Origin: Turnera subulata
Lineage: Eukaryota; Streptophyta; Magnoliopsida; Malpighiales; Passifloraceae
NCBI GenBank assembly: GCA_028386065.3
Contig: JAKUCV010003303.1
Coordinates: 7,597 to 71,596, forward strand
Length of the DNA stretch: 64,000 nt
Reading direction: 5' to 3'
The notes under the pieces were generated by a model that saw nothing but the letters and a program-made list of their open reading frames with translations, was not told the DNA's origin and made no database searches. The translations under genes and the position numbers were made by a program. This document shows, in pieces, positions 46,500-57,503 of this stretch (within the stretch, counting starts at the first letter, position 1; every line of letters starts with the position of its first letter).

Positions 46500-47969
46500 A
46501 TGGAATTGTCCTTAGTTCCAGATAAAGCAGTTATGAGTTCGGATCCAAACATACACCCAAACCTCTCTGCAGCAATTAGGCTCACAGTAAATCGGTTTTA
46601 TTTGGTAGGGAAGATCATCACAGACAAACCACTTAAAGCTGGTTTGGTCAAGTCGATTCTTCAAAGGTTCTGGGTGTGTGATGGGAATTTTCAGGTGCTT
46701 GAGAAAGGTGACAATAAATTTCTATTCCACTTTTCTAAAGAGGCTGATAGGAAGAAGGTGCTCGATGGCCAGCCTTGGCTAGTGGCAAACAACCAGCTAG
46801 TCATTCAAGAGTGGAGTCCCCATCTTGCTTTTGAAGAAATCGATCTGTTACATGCCTCCATATGGGTCCAGGTGCATGGACTAGCCTTGGATGATATGAA
46901 CCAGACAAATGCTGAGATGATAGGCAATGGCTTTGCTGGGCTTGAGGAAGTAGTCTTTAATCTGGAAGATATACTACGAGAAGATAGTTTCATGAGGATG
47001 AGGGTTCGATACAGGGTTGATAAACCCTTGCCTCCTGGGTTTTTCAACAGGCGGCCGAATGGAGAACGCCACTGGATCCCGTTGCGGTATGAATGGATGC
47101 CGGAGATCTGTTACAAATGTGGAATTACTGGCCATATTGCAAACAGATGTAGAAATCTAAAACTGGTCTTAGATCCAAATTTGCCAGATGAGCAAAAATA
47201 TGGTCCTCATATGCGGGCAAAATATCAACCAAAGAGGACTATGAAAGTCTTTGGCAGGTTTGATTTTCATGGTCGCAGACCCACGACGACGGCCACCAGA
47301 GTTGGAGAAGCTGCTAGTTCATCTACGGAATCTGAGGCAAAGGAGTGTATTCCGGCGAAAGGTATGACCGAAGAGAAGAGTTTTGTGGGTGTGGTGCACG
47401 CGCCGGAGGTGGGAAGTGGGCATGGTTTGAATTCCCTGTCTCTTGGCAGCATACCCGAAGTTGGGGCGCCGAAAGTGCAAGTGAACGTTGCTAGTGGGGT
47501 TGTGTCAAATCCCCAAACTTTGGATTTGGTGAAAGAATCCTCTGGAACTTTGGTGGTAGGGACCCACATGGTTGAAAGTGAGGGTTTTGCCACGCACGAT
47601 ACTGGATTTAACAAGAAAAGAAAGGCTCAAGTATTGGATGGGCCTAGTTTCAAAAAGCCCAAGGCCTTAGAGGAACTGAGCCATGAAAATTCAGAGGTGG
47701 AAGGGGAAATGAATGGGCTTGAAGCAATTAAACAAATAGCCCAATCTTTTATGGGTCCAGTTGCTACTGATCTGGTGGACCAAGAAGCTAGTAGAATCCA
47801 TGAGGATGATAGAATTATCCTAATGAACAGTGAAGTTGAGGTTTTGCGCCATACTATGGGCATCGACCAAAATGCAGAGTGTGGAAGCAATGAGGAGGAA
47901 GGGAATGAGGAGACTGAAGACCAAAATGTTTCCGCCGTGGCTGCCGGACAGTCACGGCAGAAGCCATGA
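46500..47969 (+). CDS. LINE ORF1 protein (DUF4283 domain and CCHC zinc knuckle)
   Basis: 489 aa. Residues about 30-180 match the DUF4283 RNA-binding-like domain of plant LINE ORF1 (LVGKIITDKPLKAG, ILQRFW, FLFHFSKEADRKKVLDGQPW, SIWVQVHGLALDDMN). A CCHC knuckle follows, C204-x2-C207-x4-H212-x4-C217. The rest is a low-complexity acidic tail with a Lys/Arg patch (NKKRKAQVLDGPSFKKPK) that could act in nuclear import. ORF1 proteins coat LINE RNA. The stop overlaps the ORF2 start in the sequence ATGA. The frame upstream of 46500 is not used because family members start with a Met here and the DUF4283 spacing fits. Confidence 0.92.
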   Translation: MELSLVPDKAVMSSDPNIHPNLSAAIRLTVNRFYLVGKIITDKPLKAGLVKSILQRFWVCDGNFQVLEKGDNKFLFHFSKEADRKKVLDGQPWLVANNQLVIQEWSPHLAFEEIDLLHASIWVQVHGLALDDMNQTNAEMIGNGFAGLEEVVFNLEDILREDSFMRMRVRYRVDKPLPPGFFNRRPNGERHWIPLRYEWMPEICYKCGITGHIANRCRNLKLVLDPNLPDEQKYGPHMRAKYQPKRTMKVFGRFDFHGRRPTTTATRVGEAASSSTESEAKECIPAKGMTEEKSFVGVVHAPEVGSGHGLNSLSLGSIPEVGAPKVQVNVASGVVSNPQTLDLVKESSGTLVVGTHMVESEGFATHDTGFNKKRKAQVLDGPSFKKPKALEELSHENSEVEGEMNGLEAIKQIAQSFMGPVATDLVDQEASRIHEDDRIILMNSEVEVLRHTMGIDQNAECGSNEEEGNEETEDQNVSAVAAGQSRQKP

Positions 47970-50900
47970 ATCTCCTAGTTTGGAACTGTCAGGGGTGTGG
48001 GCAACCTTTGACAGTTAGAACCTTGAGGAGACTCAAGAGGAAATATCGCCCTCCTATCGTGTACTTGATGGAGACTAGACATGATAGGAATTATATGGAA
48101 AATATTAGACGAAGATTGGGGTTCTCCGGTTGTCAGTATGTAGATCCTGTTGGTTTAGCAGGCGGTTTTGCACTCTGGTGGATGAATGAAGTCGACATTC
48201 AAGTATCGGACAAAAGTAGCAATTTCTTTCACTTATCAGTTAGTAGTGATAATGGTAGTAGTAGTTGGTTGTTAACTTTTGTTTATGGTCCTCCTGCTCG
48301 GCAACAAAGGAGGAGTTTTTGGGAGTTTATGACGAGCTTAATTCCATCAGATGATAGTCCATGGCTGTGTGTAGGGGATATGAATGATGTATTCACTCAA
48401 GATGATAAGGAGGGAGGTAGGTTGGTCTCCCAAAACCAAGCTTTGGCGCTGAAAACTTTTTTGGAGCAAGCAGCATTAGCGGAGGTTGAGTTTAATGGCC
48501 CAAGATTCACGTGGAATAATGGCAGAGGAGGGGATAACAATATTCAAATTAGGCTTGACAGAGCTTATGCTAATATGGAATGGAACCTTGCTTGGCCTAA
48601 TGCTCAAGTGATTCATGAGAGGAAAATTGGTTCAGACCATCGACCTGTGGTTGTCAAGATGGATAACAATTGTGGGGCAAAAAAACTGTTTCGGTTTGAG
48701 GCAAAATGGCTTGAAGAGCAGGAATGTCCTAACCTTATTGATCAAGCATGGAGACAAAGTGTGAGGGGATCAAGACAATGGAGAGTGGCTAAAAGGATCA
48801 GAATATGCAGGGTGGAATTGCAAAAGTGGTCTAGGTCCAAAGTGATGAACTCAAGAAGACGCATTGAGTGTCTAAACAAAGAACTAGACAATATCCAACA
48901 AGAGCAGTATTCTGAAGCAAACAAGGAAAGGGAGAAAGAGATCATTGATGAGCTAGATAAAGAATGGATTAAAGAAGAAAAGTTCTGGCAGCAACGTTCC
49001 AGGATCAAATGGCTGGACTCAGGAGATAGGAACACAAGATTTTTTCACGCCACTACGGTGCTCCGCAGAAGAACGAATACGATAGTCAAGATCCGAGATG
49101 AGCATGGTGCTTGGAAATCTGACATAACTGAGATACGTGGAGTGGTGGAAAGCTACTTCCACAAACTTTATGGCCAGTCTCATATTCGGATTTCAGAGGA
49201 CATTAGACAATCCATCCCACGGCTGGTGTCAGAGGAGTTAAACTGCAAGTTAACAAGCCCTTCTTTGGAGGATGAAGTTAAGGTAGCTTGCTTCTCTCTG
49301 GGAGCCCTCAAAGCTCCAGGTCCGGATGGATTTTCAGGTATGTTTTTCCAAAAATTTTGGCATGTCATTAAGCGTGATATCATAGTTGCGGTAAATGCGT
49401 TCCTTTCTAATGGTTATCTTTTGAAAGAATTTAATCGCACCTATATATCTCTGATTCCAAAAATCAAAAACCCGGAACTGGTATCACAATATAGACCGAT
49501 AGGGCTGTGCAATTTCTTATATAAAATTTTCTCAAAGCTGCTTGCCAATAGACTTAGACTGTTTTTATCTGATGTTATCTCACATATGCAAACGGCTTTT
49601 ATCCCTGATCGTTCTATTTTGGATAATATCATCATCACACATGAAGCTTTACACTCTATGAAATTAAGTAAAAAGAGGAAAAAGACTCATATGATGGTGA
49701 AATTGGACATCCAAAAAGCATATGATAGTCTAAGCTGGGACTTTCTTCAAACTGTTCTTTCTGGGTTGGGTTTCAGTTCAAGGGTAGTCCATTTATTTAT
49801 GCAGTGTGTCAAAACAGTCACATATGCAGTGCTCATCAATGGAGCTCCTACACCTTTTTTTAGTCCTGGAAGAGGCTTGAGACAGGGTGATCCCCTGTCT
49901 CCTTATTTGTATATTTTGGCATCGGACACATTTTCCAGGTTGATCACAAAATATTTAGAGGAAAGAAGGTTGACTGGCATGCGAATTGCTAGATTTTGTC
50001 CCATTGTCACTCATGCTTTTTTTGCTGATGATACTTGTCTTTTCACAGAGGCCACATTGGATCAAGCTAGGGTGACAATGGATATGATAAAGCAGTTTAG
50101 TCAAGCTTCTGGTCTCAATATTAATTTTGCAAAATCCTCTCTATATTTCAGTGCTAATGTGTCTCCCGATCTTAGATCTGAAATTGAAAGAATAATGGGA
50201 ATTCGACCAGCCAACAGTGGAGACAGCTATTTGGGCTTCCCAACTTTTTGGGGTAAGTCAAAGGTGCAATTATTCAAATTTCTCAAAGAGAGAGTGGAAC
50301 AAAAAGTTTGTTCATGGAAGCAAAAGTTGCTTACTCCTGCTGGGAGGGAAGTATTAATTAAAGCAGTGCTTGCAGCTGTTCCAAGCTATATTATGTCTCT
50401 TGTGAAAGTTCCAAAGAAAATTTGCAATGATCTTCTTAGCCTAGCTCTCAGATTTTTTTGGTCTCAGGATATTTCTCATAAAAAGATTCATTGGATTCGG
50501 AAAGAGATTTTAGCCTCTCCTAAGTGTCAGGGAGGACTAGGATTTAGGGACTTTGAACTTTTCAACCTAGCTTTGCTTGCAAAATTAGGTTGGAGAATTA
50601 TCAAAAATCCTGACTCTTTCTGGGTTCAAATCCTTAAAGGGAAGTATTTTTTGAGAACTGATTTTCTGAGAGCTAAACAAGGAAGTAGAGCTTCTTGGAT
50701 TTGGAGCAGTATTTTGAAGGGGAGAGAAGTTTTGTTCATGGGACTGAGAAGAAATATAGGCGATGGTAATGGGACAAGGATTTGGGAGGATCCTTGGCTC
50801 CCCAAACCCCCAACTTTTAAACCAGATGCCTCTAGTTCCATTCATGATGGAATTTATTTTGTATCTGATCTTATAGATTCTAATGTCAATTGTTGGAAAT

Positions 50901-52048
50901 TGAGTGTTTTGAGCGATTGTTTTTCAAGACAGGATAAGGAGTTGATTGAGTCATTGGCCATTAGTCAAAGGGTTACAGATGATTGGGTATGGCATTTTTC
51001 TAGGCATGGAGACTATGAGGTTAAATCTGGTTATAATGTACGAGTGCAGAATTCTAATGAATACAGACAAGGCATTACTATCAATAATCCAAGGATACCA
51101 GCAACTTTTTGGAACCATTTATGGAGCTTGAAAGTGGTTCCAAAAGTTGCTAATTTCCTATGGAGAATTGCGTGGAATGCCCTGGCTGTTAATCAGAATC
51201 TTGTCAAAAGAAATCTGCAAATTGACTCATCATGTCCTTTTTGTGAGGAGATTGAATCAATAGAACACTGCTTGCTTTTTTGTGAGCATGCCAAGCTTAC
51301 TTGGTTTGGCTCTAATTTAGGAATTAGGATAGAACAAGATAATTTTGTGAATTTCGTGCAGTGGTGGTTAGACATGCTTAATCGTATAAAAGCTGACTCC
51401 TCCTTTTTTGTGGAAGCTGCATATATTTTGTGGCATATCTGGTGCACCCGTAACAATAGTATTTTTTCTAATTCTCGTCCTAATCCGCATGCAACTTTGT
51501 GTAGGATTAGGTGCTGTGATTATAGTGGATACAAGACCTCTTTACCTTTTGTTCTGGCGGCAGGCAATCCAGATCCGGACATAACCATCGTGCAACAGAG
51601 ATGGAGTAAACCAACTCAAGGAACTTTCAAGATCAATGTTGACGCTAGTTGGGTCAATTCTTTGGAACCAGCAGGCATTGGAATTGCTTGCAGAGACTCC
51701 CAAGGCAATCTCATTGATGGATTGGCTCTCATTAAGAAGAGCAAGTCTGCTTTCGCAGCCGAGGCGGAAGCAGTTCGTGAGGCGGTCCTTCTTGCCAGGG
51801 CAAGAGACTTCACTTCGGTGGAGATTGAAACCGACTCCCAACAATTGGTCGCAGGCATTCGGCAAGCAACTCAGTTAGATGTTTTTGGTAGAACTATTAT
51901 TCAAGATATTAAGCAAACTTTGTTGCCTTTGGAGTCTGTATGCATTAAGTATGTTCCTAGGTTGGCTAATCAGGTAGCAGACTGGATAGCTAAAGCTGTA
52001 AGGAAGAGGCAATGTCCTCCTAATTGGGTTAATGCCCCTCCCAATTGA
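47966..52048 (+). CDS. LINE ORF2 protein (endonuclease, reverse transcriptase, RNase H)
   Basis: 1360 aa, no stop or frameshift. Domain order: N-terminal AP-type endonuclease (MNLLVWNCQGCG, YLMETRHDR, SDHRPV at 223-228), reverse transcriptase (APGPDGFSG, YRPIGLCNFLYKI, FIPDRSILDN, KLDIQKAYDS, RGLRQGDPLSPYL, and the active-site FADD at 686-689), a zf-RVT cysteine segment (FWNHLWSLKVVPKVANFLWR ... CPFCEEIESIEHCLLFC), and a C-terminal RNase H (INVDASW, AEAEAVREA, ETDSQQLV, VADWIAKA) with all acidic catalytic residues. The RNase H places it in the plant L1 group that gained this domain. The protein nicks target DNA and copies the LINE RNA in place. Translation probably depends on reinitiation at the ATGA overlap with ORF1. 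Confidence 0.95.
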   Translation: MNLLVWNCQGCGQPLTVRTLRRLKRKYRPPIVYLMETRHDRNYMENIRRRLGFSGCQYVDPVGLAGGFALWWMNEVDIQVSDKSSNFFHLSVSSDNGSSSWLLTFVYGPPARQQRRSFWEFMTSLIPSDDSPWLCVGDMNDVFTQDDKEGGRLVSQNQALALKTFLEQAALAEVEFNGPRFTWNNGRGGDNNIQIRLDRAYANMEWNLAWPNAQVIHERKIGSDHRPVVVKMDNNCGAKKLFRFEAKWLEEQECPNLIDQAWRQSVRGSRQWRVAKRIRICRVELQKWSRSKVMNSRRRIECLNKELDNIQQEQYSEANKEREKEIIDELDKEWIKEEKFWQQRSRIKWLDSGDRNTRFFHATTVLRRRTNTIVKIRDEHGAWKSDITEIRGVVESYFHKLYGQSHIRISEDIRQSIPRLVSEELNCKLTSPSLEDEVKVACFSLGALKAPGPDGFSGMFFQKFWHVIKRDIIVAVNAFLSNGYLLKEFNRTYISLIPKIKNPELVSQYRPIGLCNFLYKIFSKLLANRLRLFLSDVISHMQTAFIPDRSILDNIIITHEALHSMKLSKKRKKTHMMVKLDIQKAYDSLSWDFLQTVLSGLGFSSRVVHLFMQCVKTVTYAVLINGAPTPFFSPGRGLRQGDPLSPYLYILASDTFSRLITKYLEERRLTGMRIARFCPIVTHAFFADDTCLFTEATLDQARVTMDMIKQFSQASGLNINFAKSSLYFSANVSPDLRSEIERIMGIRPANSGDSYLGFPTFWGKSKVQLFKFLKERVEQKVCSWKQKLLTPAGREVLIKAVLAAVPSYIMSLVKVPKKICNDLLSLALRFFWSQDISHKKIHWIRKEILASPKCQGGLGFRDFELFNLALLAKLGWRIIKNPDSFWVQILKGKYFLRTDFLRAKQGSRASWIWSSILKGREVLFMGLRRNIGDGNGTRIWEDPWLPKPPTFKPDASSSIHDGIYFVSDLIDSNVNCWKLSVLSDCFSRQDKELIESLAISQRVTDDWVWHFSRHGDYEVKSGYNVRVQNSNEYRQGITINNPRIPATFWNHLWSLKVVPKVANFLWRIAWNALAVNQNLVKRNLQIDSSCPFCEEIESIEHCLLFCEHAKLTWFGSNLGIRIEQDNFVNFVQWWLDMLNRIKADSSFFVEAAYILWHIWCTRNNSIFSNSRPNPHATLCRIRCCDYSGYKTSLPFVLAAGNPDPDITIVQQRWSKPTQGTFKINVDASWVNSLEPAGIGIACRDSQGNLIDGLALIKKSKSAFAAEAEAVREAVLLARARDFTSVEIETDSQQLVAGIRQATQLDVFGRTIIQDIKQTLLPLESVCIKYVPRLANQVADWIAKAVRKRQCPPNWVNAPPN

Positions 52049-52118
52049 GGGATCTTTTGTACATGGACAGCATGTATGGTTAATTACAATATATGATTAT
52101 GATTGTTCAAAAAAAAAA

Positions 52119-53188
52119 CGTAAAAAGAAAGCGTATTTAATTACAAGATTCTGAAGAGAGAACACGAGTCACCAATATTTCAATCACACTGACAGATGCC
52201 ACGCTATGAGACCCGTCTAGTGACTGACTGGTACTGCTGTGAGTCTGTGACCGTGAGAGGTTATTATTATTGGGATGGTAAACCTTCCTCCAAGCAAACC
52301 CAATATTTTACTCCCTCTTTTTCCTATTATATTTATGGCCCATATTTAATATATGGATATTTTTGTAATTTCGGGAGACCAACCGAGCTGCCTCCACTTT
52401 TTTCTTTTTCCAAGTACAAAACTTTGAAAGCGCGCAGCACGCTCAACGGCCAAGATTTCCTTTTGTTTTTTTTTTTCCTTTCTGTTTGATCAAATCAACG
52501 GCAGAGATTTTTATTCGCCCATCTCTAGACTAAATAATATAGAACTCTTTTTTTTGATCTGAAAATTATATAGTAGTCTCCTCTTACTTCTTCTGTTATT
52601 AGTATGCATATGCATACAAAGGCAGTAGAAGGCACGATGGTAAAAAAAAGAAAAAGGGTAAAAAAGAAGCAAAATGCGACTCCCAATAACCAAAAATAGA
52701 AAACAGAAGAAAGAAAAATACGTAACTATTGCTATTTATTCACAAAAAAAAACAAAACCCTTTTTATATGTACCAAAGAAAAGAAAAACCCTTTACTTTT
52801 GCCGTATTCCGGTGTTTTTGTATATCCCCCCTATCTCGCTCTACTACTAGTAGTAGTTATTACTATTTTTTTTGATTTTACTATTAGTTGATGATTATTA
52901 TGTTTTGATAATTAAAAAAAAAGAAATCACTGTCCCCATACAATACACACTACACAGCCAAGAAAAGAAAAGAAAACCCTAAAATTTGCATCTTCCTTCC
53001 CCACCCAGGCCTTAGCGCGCCACACTATTCTCCATCTCTCTCTCTCTCGCTCCTTCTACGCTCTCCTCAGGCCTACCCTCCCTTTTTGCCCTCAGATCCT
53101 TCTCCACCCTCAGATCCCCCAGATCTGTATTCTTCCTCTGCCATCCCGCCCTCCCCCAGATCTACCCCCCCCACGCGCCGCCACGGAT
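52119..53188. other. Intergenic region and promoter of the PHD-finger gene
   Basis: AT-rich, with several A tracts between 52620 and 52980. From about 52990 the sequence becomes pyrimidine-rich and then GC-rich (CTCTCTC, CCAGATC repeats at 53090-53165), which is the likely 5' UTR of the PHD gene. No other gene is visible. Confidence 0.45.
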
Positions 53189-56100
53189 ATGGTTGTGAAC
53201 GCCAGGCCCTTGAAGAGGATGAAGAGGCGAGTCACCGCCGATCTCTACGATCTCCTCACCTTCCCTCCCGCCGACCAGTCCCCTCCCTCTCCTCCCCTCC
53301 CCTTCAGATCACGAGTCAGGTCCTTCCTCTCCAAGCATGCCAACATGCCCCCGCCTTCTTCGCTCTTTCCCCACCTCCTCACCTTTCAGATCTCCTTCCG
53401 CGTCGGAGACGTATCGGAGCCCACCATCGGGGACCCCGGCCCCTCCGTCGTCTGTCTCGACATCGTTGAGGAGGATGTCGCTAGATCCAGATCCGTTTAT
53501 TGCGATCAGTGCCGAGTCGTTGGTGAGTCCACTCACCCCCGAGTCGAGTCTGTTTGATTGATCACTTTTCTCAAAAAATAAAAATAAAAATACCCCCAAA
53601 TAAAAGAAAATAATTCTATTAGCCGGTTTTTCTCCGGTATCCAGTTAACAGGGCGGGAAACCCAACAATGCGAGACTCCTAAACTACTAATCTTTTAGTT
53701 AGTTATTTTGACGACGACATTGACTAGTCACTGATGCTCTGTTGGAGAAATTAGCTTAAGCGGTTCTCTTGAACGAGCCTCTACCTCCTTCAGACCCCCA
53801 AGAGAAACAAGCCCAACCTTGTTTTCCCTTCCTTTTCCTTTTTTTTTCCTCCAACAAAAAAAAAAAGGAGTAGAATTAACAAATGGGTCCCTTCCATATA
53901 TCCATCTTTTTTTTGACTATTCAATATTAATAATGTCATTGGCAGAGGTAGGTGGGGTGGGTTTCTGGCGTGGGTCCCGGTCCAGTTACTGATTGCCTGT
54001 CCCCCCTAGCCACGTGTCAAGCATGCAATTTACTTGATAGGGTTACAATGAGGTTAGCTCATTCTATTAAGTGAAACCCACACCAATTACTAATGGGGTG
54101 AGGTGATTGTAACCGTAAGTTTTTGTCTTTTCGTCTGGGCTTTAGGTAAATCTTAGATATGCTTATCACCCCTATCGCTGTCTCCCTATTTCATGCTTGT
54201 GACCACAGTGTTGTTGTTTTGTGCAGATTGGACAAAAAAAATTAGGGAAAAATAATACTCACTGGTTAACCAAACCTTTGTCACCGTCTCCACAGATTAC
54301 CTCTTTGTTTCATTCATGTACATACTAAATTTTTTTTTTTTTAACGTGGATAACTTTTGATAGTAAGAGAATAAAGGGAGGACGACTGATTTTTCTTCAA
54401 CTAAGTTTGATCGTTTCTTTATGGTTGACGAGGATATGGTTGGCAGTTTTTTCTTTTTGTGATTTGCTTGATATTGCATACTATCCAGTTGTAACAATCA
54501 AGTCCTTGTCTGGCCAGGTTGGAGTGGACATCCTGTCTGCAGCAAGCGGTATCATTTTATAATTAAAGCTGATGGTAATTCCATTGGTGGTTACCACAAG
54601 CCATGTACGTGCTGTGGAGATTATCTCCACTTATCCGAATCTAGGTCAGTATCTGTTTCCATCTATCCATTTTGTAGTTAATGGTTCTGTTAACTGTGTT
54701 GCGCTCACTGTTGATTGTGGGTTGCATATTCATCTTGAGATGCTGCTTCTTCCGTATGGTTTACATTTCTTGGTGCATTTGCGATTTAATGGTTTATCAT
54801 CATTCAATCGTTATCATTCGTATATTATGTTTTAATTTTTTTTGTCCATTTGGAAGCATTCGGATGTTTGTGATTTGGTTCTGCTGCATTATCACATCCA
54901 TTGGCTATCTGACTTGTTTGCTACCGAGAAATGACCATCTTTGTGGTTGCTTTCAGAAGTTCATACTGTTTAATGATTCATTTAGTTATTTTCTGCAGGT
55001 GTAAGACGTGCAATCATGTAACTACCACAGATGATGTTGAAGATTGGGTTTATCACCAGTTGGAAAACACTACCCATCTGTTGCATGGGGTGATACATGC
55101 AAATGGTTATGGGCACCTACTTAGGGTCAATGGCAGAGAAGGGGGCTCCAAGCTCCTTTCTGGATGTAATATCATGGACTTTTGGGATCGATTGTGTAGA
55201 TCTCTTGGAGTCAGGTTAAGATTCTTTATTGTACCTGATGCCCCATGCCTGTTATGCAATAAAACCATTTTTTTAGATGTCAGCTCTTATTATTCCCCTA
55301 ATCATTTATCTATGCTGTTCTACAATGCTCTGTGTGTCATTGCTGACTTAAAACCCTTGCCGGGTTTTCAAGGTGAGTTATCATTGGGATATGGCTAATG
55401 TTCTAAAAGGAGTTGGATATGGTAACATTGGAATGACTAGATGTGTTGGCATCGGTTGTTAGTTAGGTTTGAATGTGAGTGTGATGGTGCATGAGGAATT
55501 CCAGCGTTGTTGTGCCCTTATTATATAGGTTGCGAGGTTGGGTTTTTTGAAGTATATTTGTATTTTTGTAAGAAGATAACTTAATGTGATGCTATGCTTC
55601 ATGTTGATGTTGCTTAATATTTTAGCGGGGATGCTTTCATTAGGGTCGTTGTTATTTCTAATTACAGCTGTTTAAATGCGGTTATTTTCTTTTTTCATCA
55701 AATGAGCAGAAAGGTCAGCGTGATGGATGTGTCAAAGAAGTATGGGTTGGAATACAGACTACTTCATGCTATCACTAAAGGCCATCCATGGTATGGTGAA
55801 TGGGGATACGAATTTGGTGCTGGTAGTTTCGCTCTAACTGTTGATGCCTATAAGTCAGCTGTTGAAATGCTTTCCAACATACCTCTGTCCATTTTTCTTT
55901 CTCAAGGACGGAAGCCACGTACTCACCTGCAGGAGATAATCTTATTTTATCAATCACTATCTGATCGAGATCTTGTAAATACAAGAGATATTTTCTGTTT
56001 TCTGATTAATTTAATCCATAATGTGCACAAGTCTCCCTCAAAAACTGATGATTCTGTGTTCAAGAAGCAACATGTTACTGTTGGTTCTCCTACATGGAGT

Positions 56101-57503
56101 AGCAGTGATACAAAGCGTGTTGAAGAAGCTTTGTTTAGAGTACTGCGAGCAGTTTCTGGGTTCAACTGGGTTAGCTGTCGTGCTCTCAGGGGTGCCACTT
56201 GCAAAGTGGCTTCTCCACAGCTCCTTGATCATTGTCTCAAGGAACTTGGAGGGAAATCAACTCCAGATGGAATGGTTGTTACTGCTCGATGCAATCCTGC
56301 TTCTGGTGCTATGGAGTACAGGTTGGCAATTTTTATTTGTTGTTCTGTTGTGCAACGTTAGAGATTGGATTGCAATCATATGCAAAGGTTATTAAAACTA
56401 ATGTTGCTGGAATGTCAGATTCTCTTGTGTTTTGACCTTGTTTAGCTAACAATCAACGTCTATCACCCTGGTTGTGCTCTTTTCTACTCATAAACTCTCA
56501 GAAATGATTTTAAAGCTATTTGAATTTGTTGACTTCCCTCTTTCCTTCAAATTCCTTTATTTTTTGACCTGAAAACCGCCAGGTGGAAAGTTGATCTCAA
56601 GTTATGTGGCATATATTTAATTTGTTTTCTTTTTGTATTTTTGAATTTAATTGGAAGGTTTTGTTCATATTTTTTCAGAATAACGTCAATCCATCAGTTT
56701 TCTTTGTGATCCCTGACTCTGGTATTTTATTGCCTTGTTGCAGACTGGAGCCTGGAAATATTCTGTTGAATGGCTCCAATGCTAGTGCTGGTTCTTCTGC
56801 TATTAGCTGTCCATCTGAGGAGAACCTTATAAGGGACCTAAGGTTCCTTTATGAATTCATGCTGCATCCTCGAACTATGGTGAGCTATGGAACTGAAGCT
56901 ACAAGGGCTCTTGCTATCAGCTCAGCTGAAAAGTTGCTTGATTGCAAGCAGTTTGTGAAGAATTATAATCCAGAGCAGATGTCATCAGTTACAGACCCAC
57001 CAACTGCCATATTTCTCTCATGCGATGTGAAAATTACGGATGAATTGGAAGGGAACTCTCCGGATCTTCCCCCAGAATTAATTGTTTTGCCTCCAAATGC
57101 TACTGTTTCTGACCTGAAACACGAAGCATCAAAGGCTTATCAAGATGTGTATTTGATGTTCAGAAGATTCCAAGCTGAAGAGCTTGTTGACTATAGCGGT
57201 GTTGACGATTCCACTCAGGTCAAGCTCTTGTTAGGATCAACCGAGCACATTTGCGTCAGAGGGAGATGTCTGGGCAAGAACGGCTTGAGTAAGTTTAAAA
57301 TGGAGAGGGGAATCGAAAGATGGACTGTGGACTGCAGATGTGGTGCTAAAGACGATGATGGGGAGAGGATGCTGTCGTGTGACGTTTGTGGGGTGTGGCA
57401 GCACACTAGGTGTTCCGGCATACCTGATTCTGATTCGGTGCCTGCTAAGTTTGTTTGTCTCAGATGCCGTGGGTCTGGCTATGCTACTAAATCTAGCGGG
57501 TAG
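53189..57503 (+). CDS. PHD-finger protein of the At1g33420 / MALE STERILITY1-related family
   Basis: Five exons, 53189-53522, 54518-54644, 54999-55214, 55710-56321, 56744-57503, give 682 aa. The start ATG at 53189 begins MVVNARPLKRMKRRVTADL, the usual N-terminus of this subfamily. Conserved blocks: LPFRSRVRSFL, VYCDQCRVVGWSGHPVCSKR over the exon 1/2 junction, HGVIHANGYGHLLRVNG, a winged-helix-like middle part (FNWVSCRALRGATCK), and a C-terminal PHD finger C4HC3 at about 627-672 (DCRCGA ... CDVCGVWQHTRC ... FVCLRC). Relatives MS1 and MMD1/DUET read histone H3 methylation and act in tapetum or male meiosis; the At1g33420 branch itself is less well characterised. All junction phases fit and no domain is missing. 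Confidence 0.95.

Larger units (their letters stand above)
46500..52118 (+). mobile_element. Full-length L1-type LINE with both ORFs intact
   Basis: Two adjacent open frames without a single stop, a short 3' UTR (52049-52108) and an A10 tail at 52109-52118. The 5' UTR probably begins after the repeat that ends near 46262. The LINE lies between the promoters of SGS3 and the PHD gene. I could not find a target-site duplication: the sequence after the tail (CGTAAAAAGAAAGCG) has no match that I can see upstream of ORF1. Confidence 0.92.
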
